From positions 1 to 38,288 of the forward strand of contig JAGRAY010000001.1 in the NCBI GenBank assembly GCA_020434375.1: a stretch of DNA of 38,288 nucleotides, read 5' to 3'. Every line of letters starts with the position of its first letter. Position 1 is the stretch's first letter. Source of the DNA: Bdellovibrionales bacterium. Lineage in GTDB: Bacteria > Bdellovibrionota_G > JALEGL01 > JAGRAY01. The notes under the pieces are model-generated. The model worked only from the letters and a program-made list of their open reading frames with translations. It was not told the origin of the DNA and ran no database searches. Below, in pieces: positions 1 to 7,358 of the stretch. A program made the translations under genes and the position numbers.

Positions 1-13
1 AGCCACACCGGAG

Positions 14-28
14 CGTACTTCCAGTACG
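14..28. repeat. Short hairpin beyond the 3' end of parB
   Basis: CGTACT (14-19), loop TCC, AGTACG (23-28) form a 6-bp stem with a 3-nt loop. It lies 54 nt beyond the parB stop codon. There is no T-tract on the parB-sense strand, so a terminator role is unproven. It may belong to a dispersed repeat that continues outside the window. Confidence 0.3.
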
Positions 29-81
29 TGAGGATGGCGAACCGACGAACAACGACGAAGATGGGCGTTTCAGGGCAGTCT

Positions 82-963
82 CTACTGGGGCATTATTTTG
101 CTCGCGACCCTTGTGAAATCTTGATGACTAAAACAACTTATTTTGATTTCTCCACCTTTGTTTCGGGCCTTGATTTCAACCCGGGTTCCAAGATGCCTTT
201 GCATATCTTCAGCAAGTTGTTTTAGGTTTGCTGAAAGTGCCACTTTAGGAGCTGATTTCGTGGGTTTTGCTTGGTTAAAGGTAAGGCTCTTAACCATGGC
301 CTCGACTTCACGCACCGAGAGCCTGTTTGCAGAGATTTTTTGAGACAATGTTTCTTGAAGCTGCTTACTTTCTACTCCAATAAGTGCACGGGCATGGCCC
401 ATGGATAAATCTCCTTTTTGAATCATCGTTTGCACACTTTCTGGAAGCTTTAATAGCCTCAGAAGATTTGTAATCGTCGATCGATCTTTGCCTACTTTTT
501 GGGCGATCTCTTCTTGAGTTAATTTGAAATCTTGGCTGAGTTTCTCGTAACCTCTGGCTTCTTCAATGGGAGAAAGATCTTGCCGTTGAAGGTTTTCAAC
601 CAGAGCTACCTCGAGTTGGTCTAAATCTGTGCTCTTTCGAATAATGACAGGTACCTTCGTTAATCCCGCCAGCTTGCTCGCTCGAAGCCGCCTTTCACCT
701 GCAATAAGCTCATAGCCGGGATGCGCTCTTCGTACGATAAGAGGTTGAATCACACCCGAATGCGCAATAGACTTAGAAAGCTCTTCCAAATGCACATCAG
801 AAAAGTGACGCCTAGGCTGCCTAGGATTCAGACGGATTTCAGAAATGAGAACTTCCAAAGGGGCATCTAAACTGGAAACAACCGAAGAAGAATTTTCATG
901 TGTTGGGGTTCGGAGAAGAGACGATAGGCCCCTCCCCAATGCGGGTCGTTTTTCTTTGTTCAT
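82..963 (-). CDS. parB: Chromosome-partitioning protein ParB
   Basis: ParB is the DNA-binding CTPase clamp that loads at parS sites, spreads, and works with ParA to segregate newly replicated origins. From the chosen start the protein has 293 residues, a normal length. Visible features: the N-terminal LGRGLSSLL motif typical of chromosomal ParB; the nuclease-like CTP-binding region with NPRQPRR and the GERRLRA box; the central RQDLSPIEEARGY segment; a helix-turn-helix (LTQEEIAQKVGKDRSTITNLL) followed by GDLSMGHARAL; and a C-terminal dimerisation region. The ATG at 963 is preferred over an upstream in-frame ATG at 993 because AGGAGGT sits about 7 nt before it and the conserved N-terminus begins there. 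It is the last gene of the minus-strand operon and overlaps the 3' end of parA. Two perfect parS sites lie 2.3 and 3.4 kb away. Confidence 0.97.
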   Translation of the reverse strand: MNKEKRPALGRGLSSLLRTPTHENSSSVVSSLDAPLEVLISEIRLNPRQPRRHFSDVHLEELSKSIAHSGVIQPLIVRRAHPGYELIAGERRLRASKLAGLTKVPVIIRKSTDLDQLEVALVENLQRQDLSPIEEARGYEKLSQDFKLTQEEIAQKVGKDRSTITNLLRLLKLPESVQTMIQKGDLSMGHARALIGVESKQLQETLSQKISANRLSVREVEAMVKSLTFNQAKPTKSAPKVALSANLKQLAEDMQRHLGTRVEIKARNKGGEIKISCFSHQDFTRVASKIMPQ

Positions 964-1759
964 GGGTTTTACCTCCTGGCATAATTTTTTCAAGAAATTC
1001 CTTGGCCAAAGCCAAGTAACTTTGCGCCCCTACGGAACGAATATCATAGGTTATAATGGGTTTTCCAAAGCTAGGTGCCTCGGAAAGCCTAATATTTCGT
1101 GGAATGCGTGTCTTCCATACCAAAGATCCAAAATGCGTATCGACCTCGGTTGCGACCTGGTGCGATAAATTATTACGTGTGTCAAACATCGTCAAAATGA
1201 TACCTTCCACATGCAAAATGGGGTTGAGTTGCGATTTAATAAGCTCGACTGTGGTCATAAGGCGACTTAGACCCTCCAGGGCATAATATTCCGCTTGAAG
1301 TGGCACCAGAATGCTGTCGGCCGCGCAAAGAGCATTCACCGTCAATAAACTTAGCGAAGGTGGACAATCGATCAAAATATAATCAAACGTATCCTGGATA
1401 GGCTCAAGCGCCTGCCTAAGTTTCATTTCACGATCGGGAAGATCTATGGCTTCAATTTCGAATCCAATAAGATCAGCAGTCGAAGGCGCAATAAAAAGAT
1501 GAGCAATATCTGTTGGGAAGATCGCCTTCGATGCCGTGATTTGCCCCAGTAAAGCGCCATAGATTTGTCTATTTTCGGGAAAAGAGGTCTCATGAACATC
1601 GGCTTGAAGCCCCACACCACTTGTAGCATTGGCTTGAGGATCCATATCGACAATAAGCGTTTTTTTTTCCAATACAGCTAAAGACGCAGCAAGATTAACC
1701 GTAGTGGTTGTTTTTCCGACGCCTCCTTTTTGATTGACGATGGCGATGACTCGACTCAA
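896..1759 (-). CDS. parA: Chromosome-partitioning ATPase ParA (Soj)
   Basis: ParA/Soj is a deviant-Walker P-loop ATPase that binds DNA nonspecifically as an ATP dimer and is released by ParB-parS. About 287 residues. The deviant Walker A (NQKGGVGKTTTTVNLAA) lies at the N-terminus, followed by VDMDPQANAT and the Walker B-like LIDCPPSLSLLT. The best start is TTG at 1759: it is preceded by GGAGG at 4 nt and overlaps the mnmG stop codon as TTGA, which suggests translational coupling. An upstream TTG at 1774 would add five residues but has no ribosome binding site in place. The C-terminus runs on past the usual ParA end as a polar tail (KTHEQRKTTRIGEG...) that shares 68 nt with parB in another frame. 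Confidence 0.96.
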   Translation of the reverse strand: MSRVIAIVNQKGGVGKTTTTVNLAASLAVLEKKTLIVDMDPQANATSGVGLQADVHETSFPENRQIYGALLGQITASKAIFPTDIAHLFIAPSTADLIGFEIEAIDLPDREMKLRQALEPIQDTFDYILIDCPPSLSLLTVNALCAADSILVPLQAEYYALEGLSRLMTTVELIKSQLNPILHVEGIILTMFDTRNNLSHQVATEVDTHFGSLVWKTRIPRNIRLSEAPSFGKPIITYDIRSVGAQSYLALAKEFLEKIMPGGKTHEQRKTTRIGEGPIVSSPNPNT

Positions 1760-3636
1760 AAAACCTCCGAACAACGCAATGCATTGTGTTTTCGCAGGTA
1801 AATACTCAATACACCCATGGCTGCAGGCGTGACGCCTGATATCCTTGATGCCTGCCCCAATGTTCTGGGTCTGATTTTTAAAAGTTTCTCTCGAACCTCT
1901 GAGGAAAGACTAGGCAAAACGGTAAAGTCGAAGTCACCAGGAATCATCGTGGTCTCCTCACGGGACATACGCAAAATTTCCCTTTTCTCCCGTTCAATAT
2001 AGCCCTCGTATTTAATTGCAATCTCTACCTGCTCAGCGACCACTCTGGGAACATCACTTAGCAAAGGGCTGATCTGCCTTAGAAGATCCCAACTCACTTC
2101 CGGCCTACGAAATAACTCTGAAAACGTGGTCGATGTTTTAATCGGTGCTAAATGCAAACGAGACAATAAATTAGAGACACTCGGGGTTGGTGTGAGCTTG
2201 AGTTCATCTAATTGTTTGCGCAAGCGTTCAATAGATGCCATTTTTTCGTTATAACGGCGATCAACCTCGTACGAAATCAATCCCAGAGCTTTAGCTAAAG
2301 GGTGTAGTCGTTGATCAGCATTGTCTTCTCTCAAATACAATCGATGCTCAGCTCGAGAAGTAAACATTCTATAGGGCTCTTTGGTCCCTTTAGTAACCAG
2401 ATCGTCAATCATGACACCAATATACGATTCGGTTCGCTTCAAGATAATAGGATCTTGCTGACCCAAGTGACGAACGCTATTGATTCCCGCTAAAAGGCCT
2501 TGTCCTGCCGCCTCTTCATAACCCGTCGTGCCATTGATTTGACCGGCCAAAAAAAGCCCAGAGATTTTTTTTGTCTCTAGAGAAGGATGAAGTTCTAAAG
2601 GGTCAACATAGTCATATTCAATGGCATAGCCTGGACGCATGACTTCCACGTTTTCTAAGCCTTTCATGGTTCTTAGAAATGCCACTTGAACAGGAAATGG
2701 CAATGAATTAGACAATCCATTTGGATAAATTTCGTGGGTGTCGAGACCCTCCCGTTCGAGAAAAATCTGATGGCGATCTTTATCTTTAAACCGAACAACC
2801 TTGTCTTCAATGCAGGGACAATATCGGGGTCCAAGCGTTTGAATTTTACCGCTGTACATGGAAGACAAGTGAAGATTCTCGCGAATCAATGCGTGCGTCT
2901 CTTCGTTTGTGTAGGCAAGATGGCAAGGCACCTGCTCTAAAAGCGTTGGCGAATGAAAAAATGAAAACGTTGGTGGTGGTTCGTCGCCAGGCTGTTCTTC
3001 TAAAATGTCAAATCGAATCGTCTTGGCGTCTAACCTAGGTACCGTTCCTGTCTTAAGGCGCCCCATAGAAAAACCCTGCTGTTTTAGCGATGCACTTAGT
3101 CCAATGGAAGGCTGGTCACCAGAACGACCGGCAGGTTCTGTATACTTTCCAATATGAATTAACCCGTTCAAGAATGTCCCTGTGGTTAAAACAACGGCGG
3201 CAGCTTGAATGCACTCTCCCATGGCAGTTTCAATACCCACACATCGCTCATCCCGAATAAGAAGTTTTTCAGCCATACCTTGTTTCACGTGAAACATTTT
3301 TATGGATTCAACTTTCTCTTTCATTCGGCTTGCGTAGCGATATTTATCCGCCTGGGCCCGTGAAGCTCTCACGGCGGGACCTTTTTTTGTATTCAGCCGT
3401 CGAAATTGAATGCCTGTGTTGTCGATGGCTTGGCCCATCTCTCCCCCCAGAGCATCAATTTCCTTTACAATATGACCCTTACCAACGCCACCAATCGCAG
3501 GATTACAAGACATATGGCCGATACGATCTAAATTGCTAGTGAGGAGGCACACACGAGCACCCATTCGCGCCGCAGCTAACGCAGCTTCGATGCCTGCGTG
3601 CCCAGCACCCACAACAAGTATGTCGACCTTTAACAT
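1756..3636 (-). CDS. mnmG: tRNA uridine-5-carboxymethylaminomethyl modification enzyme MnmG (GidA)
   Basis: MnmG is the FAD- and NADH-dependent partner of MnmE; the complex modifies the wobble uridine (U34) of certain tRNAs. 626 residues, the normal length. Motifs: the FAD Rossmann fingerprint VVGAGHAGIEAALAAARMG at the N-terminus, CNPAIGGVGKGHIVKEIDALGG, the GYEEAAGQGLLAGINS FAD signature, and MFTSRAEHRLYLREDNADQRL, all typical of the family. The start at 3636 (MLKVDILVVGAG) matches the family N-terminus and has AGGA just upstream; an in-frame ATG at 3696 would add 20 non-conserved residues running back into the upstream gene. The gap to the GlmU-like gene is 4 nt. A parS site is embedded in the coding sequence. 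Confidence 0.97.
   Translation of the reverse strand: MLKVDILVVGAGHAGIEAALAAARMGARVCLLTSNLDRIGHMSCNPAIGGVGKGHIVKEIDALGGEMGQAIDNTGIQFRRLNTKKGPAVRASRAQADKYRYASRMKEKVESIKMFHVKQGMAEKLLIRDERCVGIETAMGECIQAAAVVLTTGTFLNGLIHIGKYTEPAGRSGDQPSIGLSASLKQQGFSMGRLKTGTVPRLDAKTIRFDILEEQPGDEPPPTFSFFHSPTLLEQVPCHLAYTNEETHALIRENLHLSSMYSGKIQTLGPRYCPCIEDKVVRFKDKDRHQIFLEREGLDTHEIYPNGLSNSLPFPVQVAFLRTMKGLENVEVMRPGYAIEYDYVDPLELHPSLETKKISGLFLAGQINGTTGYEEAAGQGLLAGINSVRHLGQQDPIILKRTESYIGVMIDDLVTKGTKEPYRMFTSRAEHRLYLREDNADQRLHPLAKALGLISYEVDRRYNEKMASIERLRKQLDELKLTPTPSVSNLLSRLHLAPIKTSTTFSELFRRPEVSWDLLRQISPLLSDVPRVVAEQVEIAIKYEGYIEREKREILRMSREETTMIPGDFDFTVLPSLSSEVREKLLKIRPRTLGQASRISGVTPAAMGVLSIYLRKHNALRCSEVF
3281..3296. other. 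parS: parS centromere site 1 (inside mnmG)
   Basis: TGTTTCACGTGAAACA is a perfect 16-bp palindrome identical to the consensus chromosomal parS bound by ParB. It is read through in mnmG, encoding MFHVKQ on the minus strand. ParB and ParA are encoded in the same operon, which supports function. Confidence 0.95.
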
Positions 3637-3640
3637 TGTC

Positions 3641-4387
3641 CTAAAATCCTGTCTTAATAATGGTTTTATGAGCGTAATAGTTCTTTTTAACGCCAATCGC
3701 AGGATAAACCATACAATGGCTAGCCAGCAAAACGCCCGGATTCAAAACACTATTGCATCCGGTTTCGACGCGATCGCCGATGATGGCGCCCATTTTGCGA
3801 AGCCCTGTTTTTATAAGATCATTCCCCAAACGAAGCACTATATCATCTTGAGTCATCTTAAGATTGGAAACCTTCGTTCCAGCACCCAAGTTCACAAAAT
3901 TCCCCAAAATACTGTCGCCAACGTAGGCAAAATGTGATGCTTTGGCCGCATCTAAAAAAATACTGCTTTTGACTTCTGAGGCATGACCTATCACACAATT
4001 CTTGCCCGTCAAAACACCCCCCCGAACATAGGCTCCGTGACGAACTTCTGTACCAGCCCCCAATATGGTTGGACCAGCAATATAGGCTCCCGCCTCGATG
4101 CGAACACCTGAACGGAGCTCAATATTGTCCCCCACCAAGTAACTTCCCGCCTCAACAAGGGCATTTCCTTCCGATGTTTTGATTTCGGTGGTCTTGAGCA
4201 CCAAAGAACCTTCACGAGGAACACCCTGTATATTCGAACGAAGATTCTCTGTAATCCATGTCTCTTTATATTTTGCCGCCAGAAGCTCCCATGGGTAATT
4301 GACAGAGCCCAAAAAATCTGAAAACCAAACGGCTGACAAATCAAAAAAATGAGAAATCTGTAATGTTTCACGTGAAACAGTAGTCAT
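3641..4387 (-). CDS. GlmU C-terminal-like left-handed beta-helix (hexapeptide-repeat) protein
   Basis: 248 residues. Most of the protein is hexapeptide repeats (for example VEAGSYLVGDNIELRSGVRIEAGAY and later IGDRVETGCNSVLNPGVLL), which fold as a left-handed parallel beta-helix found in acyl- and acetyltransferases. The stretch SHFAYVGDSILG...NLGAGTKVSN resembles the acetyltransferase half of GlmU (LSYVGDAEIG...NIGAGTI). The N-terminal uridylyltransferase domain of GlmU is absent; in its place are about 70 residues without a recognised fold. It may be a nucleotide-sugar or amino-sugar acetyltransferase, but the substrate is unknown. It sits between mnmE (22-nt gap) and mnmG (4-nt gap), evidently in the same transcript. 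Codons 3-8 contain a perfect parS site. The ATG start has only a weak ribosome binding site (AAAGGC). Confidence 0.8.
   Translation of the reverse strand: MTTVSRETLQISHFFDLSAVWFSDFLGSVNYPWELLAAKYKETWITENLRSNIQGVPREGSLVLKTTEIKTSEGNALVEAGSYLVGDNIELRSGVRIEAGAYIAGPTILGAGTEVRHGAYVRGGVLTGKNCVIGHASEVKSSIFLDAAKASHFAYVGDSILGNFVNLGAGTKVSNLKMTQDDIVLRLGNDLIKTGLRKMGAIIGDRVETGCNSVLNPGVLLASHCMVYPAIGVKKNYYAHKTIIKTGF
4364..4379. other. parS: parS centromere site 2 (5' end of the GlmU-like gene)
   Basis: A second perfect TGTTTCACGTGAAACA palindrome, 1083 bp from site 1. It covers codons 3-8 of the hexapeptide-repeat gene (VSRET). Binding and spreading of ParB here could affect expression of mnmG-parA-parB downstream; that is inference. 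Confidence 0.95.
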
Positions 4388-4409
4388 TAACTAAGCCTTT
4401 TAGCCCTAA

Positions 4410-5780
4410 TTACTTACCAATGCAAAATTTTGAAAATATCTGATCTAGGATATCTTCCTGAGGATCCGCTTTTCCAAGAATTTCTCCAATAAAACCAAGG
4501 CCTTGCCTAAATTCAAAGGAAACAAATTCCGAGAACTGGCCATCATGCATCGCAGCATATCCTTGGTCGAATGCACTTTTAAATTTTAGAAGAAGTTGCC
4601 GTTGTCTTTCGTTTGAGATGCCTCCACTTTGATGATACGTCAGTCGCCTTGTGGCTTCGTTTGTCAGAGCCTCTCTTAGTGCACCAATCCCATTGCCGTT
4701 TAGAGCGCTGACTAAAAAACATTTTCGCCCTTCCAACACTTCTTCTATTTTAGGTTCTTTGAGATCGATCTTGTTCCATACCACCCATAGTTTGTCCGAG
4801 CTCAATTTTTGAAGCCAACTTCTTTCCATTTCTCCTAATTTTTCTTCCGAAGATAAAATCAGGCAGACGATATCGGCGGCGTCGATCACGCCAATGGATC
4901 TTTCCATGCCCTCACGCTCAACAATATCCTTTACGCCTTCATGCAAGCCCGCTGTATCAAAAAGTCGTACCCGTCGACCCCCTAAGTTTAATTCTTCTCG
5001 AAGCAGATCTCGCGTAGTGCCTGCAATAGACGTTACAATCGCCCGATCTTCACTGAGCAAACGATTAAAAAGCGAGGATTTACCAACATTAGGTGCTCCA
5101 AAAAGAACCACTTTCATACCATCGTGTAACTCTTGGTTTGATTCGTAACTATTCAACAACTCGCTTGCGCGGGTTGAGATATCCTTTATTTTTTTCAACA
5201 ATGGGCCCCGCTGCTCTATTGGTAAATTCTCATCCGGAAAATCAATATCAGCTTCACATTCTGCCAAGACATCCAGAACTAACGCATAGAGAGATTCTAA
5301 CGATGCCGAAAGAGCACCAGAAAGCCGCTGTTTTGCAGCCTTGGCTTCCTCTAAAGATTCAGAATGAATTAGCTCGCAAATGGCCTCTGCCTGAACCAAA
5401 TCGATGCGGCCACTTAAAAATGCTCTTTGTGAAAACTCACCTGCGCGCGCCAATCTTGCTCCCTCATCGATGACCAGCGTAAGAATTTTATTGAGTAAAA
5501 TCGGATTGCCATGCCCATGAATCTCCACAACATCTTCTCCAGTGAAACTATGGGGTCCCTTCATCCAAGCAGATAAAACCTCGTCTATGACATCACCTGT
5601 TTTTGGCTCTACAATACTTCCTAGAACCAGTCGATGTGTTGCCCACTCTTGATCTTTTCGCGGAACAAATAGGCGATTAAAAATCTCTAAAGCTTTCGAA
5701 CCCGAAAGTCGAATGACGCCAATGCCAGCCTGGCCAATGGGCGTTGCAATCGCAGCAATCGTTTCTTGGCTATTCGTCAC
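4410..5780 (-). CDS. mnmE: tRNA modification GTPase MnmE (TrmE)
   Basis: MnmE is the GTPase partner of MnmG in wobble-uridine modification. 456 residues, typical. The N-terminal tetrahydrofolate-binding domain starts ETIAAIATPIGQAGIGVIRLSG and includes the HGHGNP and RAGEFSQRAFLSGRIDL motifs. The inserted Ras-like G domain has G1 GAPNVGKSS, the T-rich switch SIAGTTRD, G3 DTAG and G4 NKID. The C-terminus ends in FCIGK, the catalytic CxGK motif. The start is GTG at 5780, nine nt after the upstream prepilin gene, with no clear ribosome binding site, so coupling to upstream translation is likely. Confidence 0.97.
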   Translation of the reverse strand: MTNSQETIAAIATPIGQAGIGVIRLSGSKALEIFNRLFVPRKDQEWATHRLVLGSIVEPKTGDVIDEVLSAWMKGPHSFTGEDVVEIHGHGNPILLNKILTLVIDEGARLARAGEFSQRAFLSGRIDLVQAEAICELIHSESLEEAKAAKQRLSGALSASLESLYALVLDVLAECEADIDFPDENLPIEQRGPLLKKIKDISTRASELLNSYESNQELHDGMKVVLFGAPNVGKSSLFNRLLSEDRAIVTSIAGTTRDLLREELNLGGRRVRLFDTAGLHEGVKDIVEREGMERSIGVIDAADIVCLILSSEEKLGEMERSWLQKLSSDKLWVVWNKIDLKEPKIEEVLEGRKCFLVSALNGNGIGALREALTNEATRRLTYHQSGGISNERQRQLLLKFKSAFDQGYAAMHDGQFSEFVSFEFRQGLGFIGEILGKADPQEDILDQIFSKFCIGK

Positions 5781-5789
5781 AAAATAAAC

Positions 5790-6404
5790 TTAAAGACAAC
5801 TGCCTTGATTAGCAACCACACCCGAGTAGTTTCCTGATTGTGACTGTGCGATCAAATGAATATCACCATTCACGCCAACCTCGATTTCTCTAGCTGCCGT
5901 ACCTATGGGTAAATTTGGATTACTAATACATATTTCATAAGTCGAACGGTTCCCATTATATGATGTTGCAAAACCATCCTTGTCAAAAAACAAACTCGTG
6001 TTCAAATCGATCTTTGAATCGCAGGTGGTACAAAGTTTTACACTAGCACCGAACGGAAACTTCTTTCCCGTACTGAGCTCATTCCCCAAACAATTATTAT
6101 CTGATGGCAGCGTCGATCCTCCACCAAGATCAGGCTTGTAAGACTGCACAAAATACTGTCCCGTGGCAAAATCTTGTTTAAAACATATCGCCCTAAACTC
6201 ACCAAACACTCTCGCTTCAGCTTGAATTTCTCTAAGAATATTAACTAGTTGACTTCCAACCTTTAACAATTCTTCTCGTTGTCTTCCCTGTCCCCACGCG
6301 CGAATAGCCAACAAAGACAGAATAGTTAATATCGCTACAACAACCATCAATTCAATCAAACCAAAGCCTCGTTTTATTTTTCTTCCAATTCTTTGACTTA
6401 TCAT
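5790..6404 (-). CDS. Prepilin-like protein, GspH/FimT type
   Basis: 204 residues with a type IV prepilin leader: a short basic segment, RGFGLIELMVVVAI with cleavage after Gly13, Phe at +1 and the conserved Glu at +5, then a hydrophobic helix. The C-terminal part has several cysteines (CLG, CTTC, CISN, GSCL) and looks like a GspH/FimT minor pseudopilin globular domain. It would be cleaved and N-methylated by a prepilin peptidase, then act in a type IV pilus or type II secretion pseudopilus. It overlaps the upstream prepilin gene by 4 nt (ATGA) and is followed at once by mnmE. The globular-domain assignment is by overall pattern only. Confidence 0.8.
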   Translation of the reverse strand: MISQRIGRKIKRGFGLIELMVVVAILTILSLLAIRAWGQGRQREELLKVGSQLVNILREIQAEARVFGEFRAICFKQDFATGQYFVQSYKPDLGGGSTLPSDNNCLGNELSTGKKFPFGASVKLCTTCDSKIDLNTSLFFDKDGFATSYNGNRSTYEICISNPNLPIGTAAREIEVGVNGDIHLIAQSQSGNYSGVVANQGSCL

Positions 6405-7006
6405 AAATTTAAATCCACCTGAATATTCGACATTGTCACCTTATGACAATTACCCTGACGATCCGTGTAGGTCGCTAATACACGTATTTCTACTTCACCC
6501 TCATCTGTGTGGCTGACATCGCAAGCCAGGCTGTCCGGCCTCACACTTTCAACGTCTCCACATGGTTTACCCCCTTCAGATGGTGCGTCGATGCCTCCTT
6601 CCGTATCATCCAAGCAAACAACAAAGCTCAAAGTATAGACAAAGGGCCCTTCTGAACTTTCAGATTGCGTTTTACCCACGCGATTTAAAGGACCATAACT
6701 GACAACTTCCTGTGAGGGAGCCCCATACTGTATCTTTTCCGACTCAGTCGAACCCGTCGCCAAAGCTTCGTATTCTAAACCAGCTAATGTCGAAATCTTA
6801 AGTTTTGCCAGTGACTGAGCATTTTGAAGCCGCTGCGATCTAAGTTTGGCCTCCTGAGTTCTAAGAACCATCATGGCAATCGCCAAAAAACCAAGACTCA
6901 AAACCACCAACGAAATCATGATCTGAATTAGATTAAAACCTGCTTTCGCAGATTTTATACTTATCGGTGGTAAAGCCTTATTGACTCGACTAAAGTTTAC
7001 TTTCAT
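6401..7006 (-). CDS. Prepilin-like protein, PilV/GspI type, with Gln at +5
   Basis: 201 residues. A longer basic leader ends in KAGFNLIQIMISLVVLSLG: cleavage is expected after Gly23, then a hydrophobic helix as in PilV/GspI minor pilins. The residue at +5 of the mature protein is Gln28, not the near-invariant Glu. The C-terminal half has cysteines in CLDDTEGG, PCGDVES and LACDVSH and a final beta-rich segment. It is the first gene of the block leading to parB. The ATG at 7006 has no clear ribosome binding site. It would act with the next gene as a minor pilin or pseudopilin. Confidence 0.72.
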   Translation of the reverse strand: MKVNFSRVNKALPPISIKSAKAGFNLIQIMISLVVLSLGFLAIAMMVLRTQEAKLRSQRLQNAQSLAKLKISTLAGLEYEALATGSTESEKIQYGAPSQEVVSYGPLNRVGKTQSESSEGPFVYTLSFVVCLDDTEGGIDAPSEGGKPCGDVESVRPDSLACDVSHTDEGEVEIRVLATYTDRQGNCHKVTMSNIQVDLNL

Positions 7007-7137
7007 AAAAATGGGACGACAGCTACTAGGTTATCACGCGACAACACAAAACGTCTATGATGAAGTGCCAAACAGCTGACGCCATACAAAAGCACCACAT
7101 AAACAATCAACCGGTTACAACTATAGTAAATTAAATA

Positions 7138-7247
7138 TAAGTTGAAACACCAAAGTAAATTTTGGAAGTTGCCTACTGGCTCCGTCGCTACGCTCCAAGT
7201 CGCCATACGTCAATCTTCCAAAATTTAAGCAGTATCAACTAAAACTT
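7138..7247. repeat. 110-bp palindromic dispersed repeat, copy 1
   Basis: Identical to 26018-26127 except at one base (C at 7151, A at 26031). Internal inverted repeats can fold it into one long hairpin: AGTTGA (7140-7145) with TCAACT (7235-7240); a perfect 13-bp arm TAAATTTTGGAAG (7156-7168) with 7215-7227; TTG with CAA; TGGC (7177-7180) with GCCA (7202-7205). The ends carry a short AAGTT...AACTT inverted repeat. No coding potential or target duplication seen. It looks like a REP/MITE-type element. Confidence 0.9.
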
Positions 7248-7334
7248 AAAATACTATAGGGTTTATCTCTAAAAATCTATTATAGGGGCAGGCAAAGCCC
7301 CCTTCTTCGGCCAGCGAAGCTGCAAAAGTAAATA

Positions 7335-7354
7335 CTCCGAACATAAGTCCGGAG
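7335..7354 (-). terminator. Putative terminator of the rpmH-rnpA-yidD-yidC-jag operon
   Basis: On the minus strand CTCCGGAC-ttat-GTTCGGAG forms an 8-bp stem with one G-T wobble and a 4-nt loop, four nt after the jag stop codon. It is followed by TATTTACTTTT, a weak U-rich tail. Confidence 0.55.
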
Positions 7355-7358
7355 AAAT

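Larger units (their letters stand above)
7007..7358. other. 352-bp intergenic region between the prepilin block and jag
   Basis: No credible gene. It holds copy 1 of the 110-bp repeat, a hairpin GGGGC-aggcaaa-GCCCC (7285-7301), a small CTTCG-gccag-CGAAG hairpin near 7304-7318, and the jag terminator hairpin. On the minus strand TATAAT occurs at 7284-7279, a possible -10 for the prepilin operon, but no good -35 was found. A 67-codon minus-strand ORF here runs through the repeat and is not believed. Confidence 0.6.

Noticed and set aside
3533..3937. 134-codon plus-strand ORF
   Set aside because: Antisense to mnmG and the hexapeptide-repeat gene, both strongly supported.
7003..7206. 67-codon minus-strand ORF
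   Set aside because: Starts inside the 110-bp repeat and matches no protein pattern; the same repeat at 26018 has no such frame.
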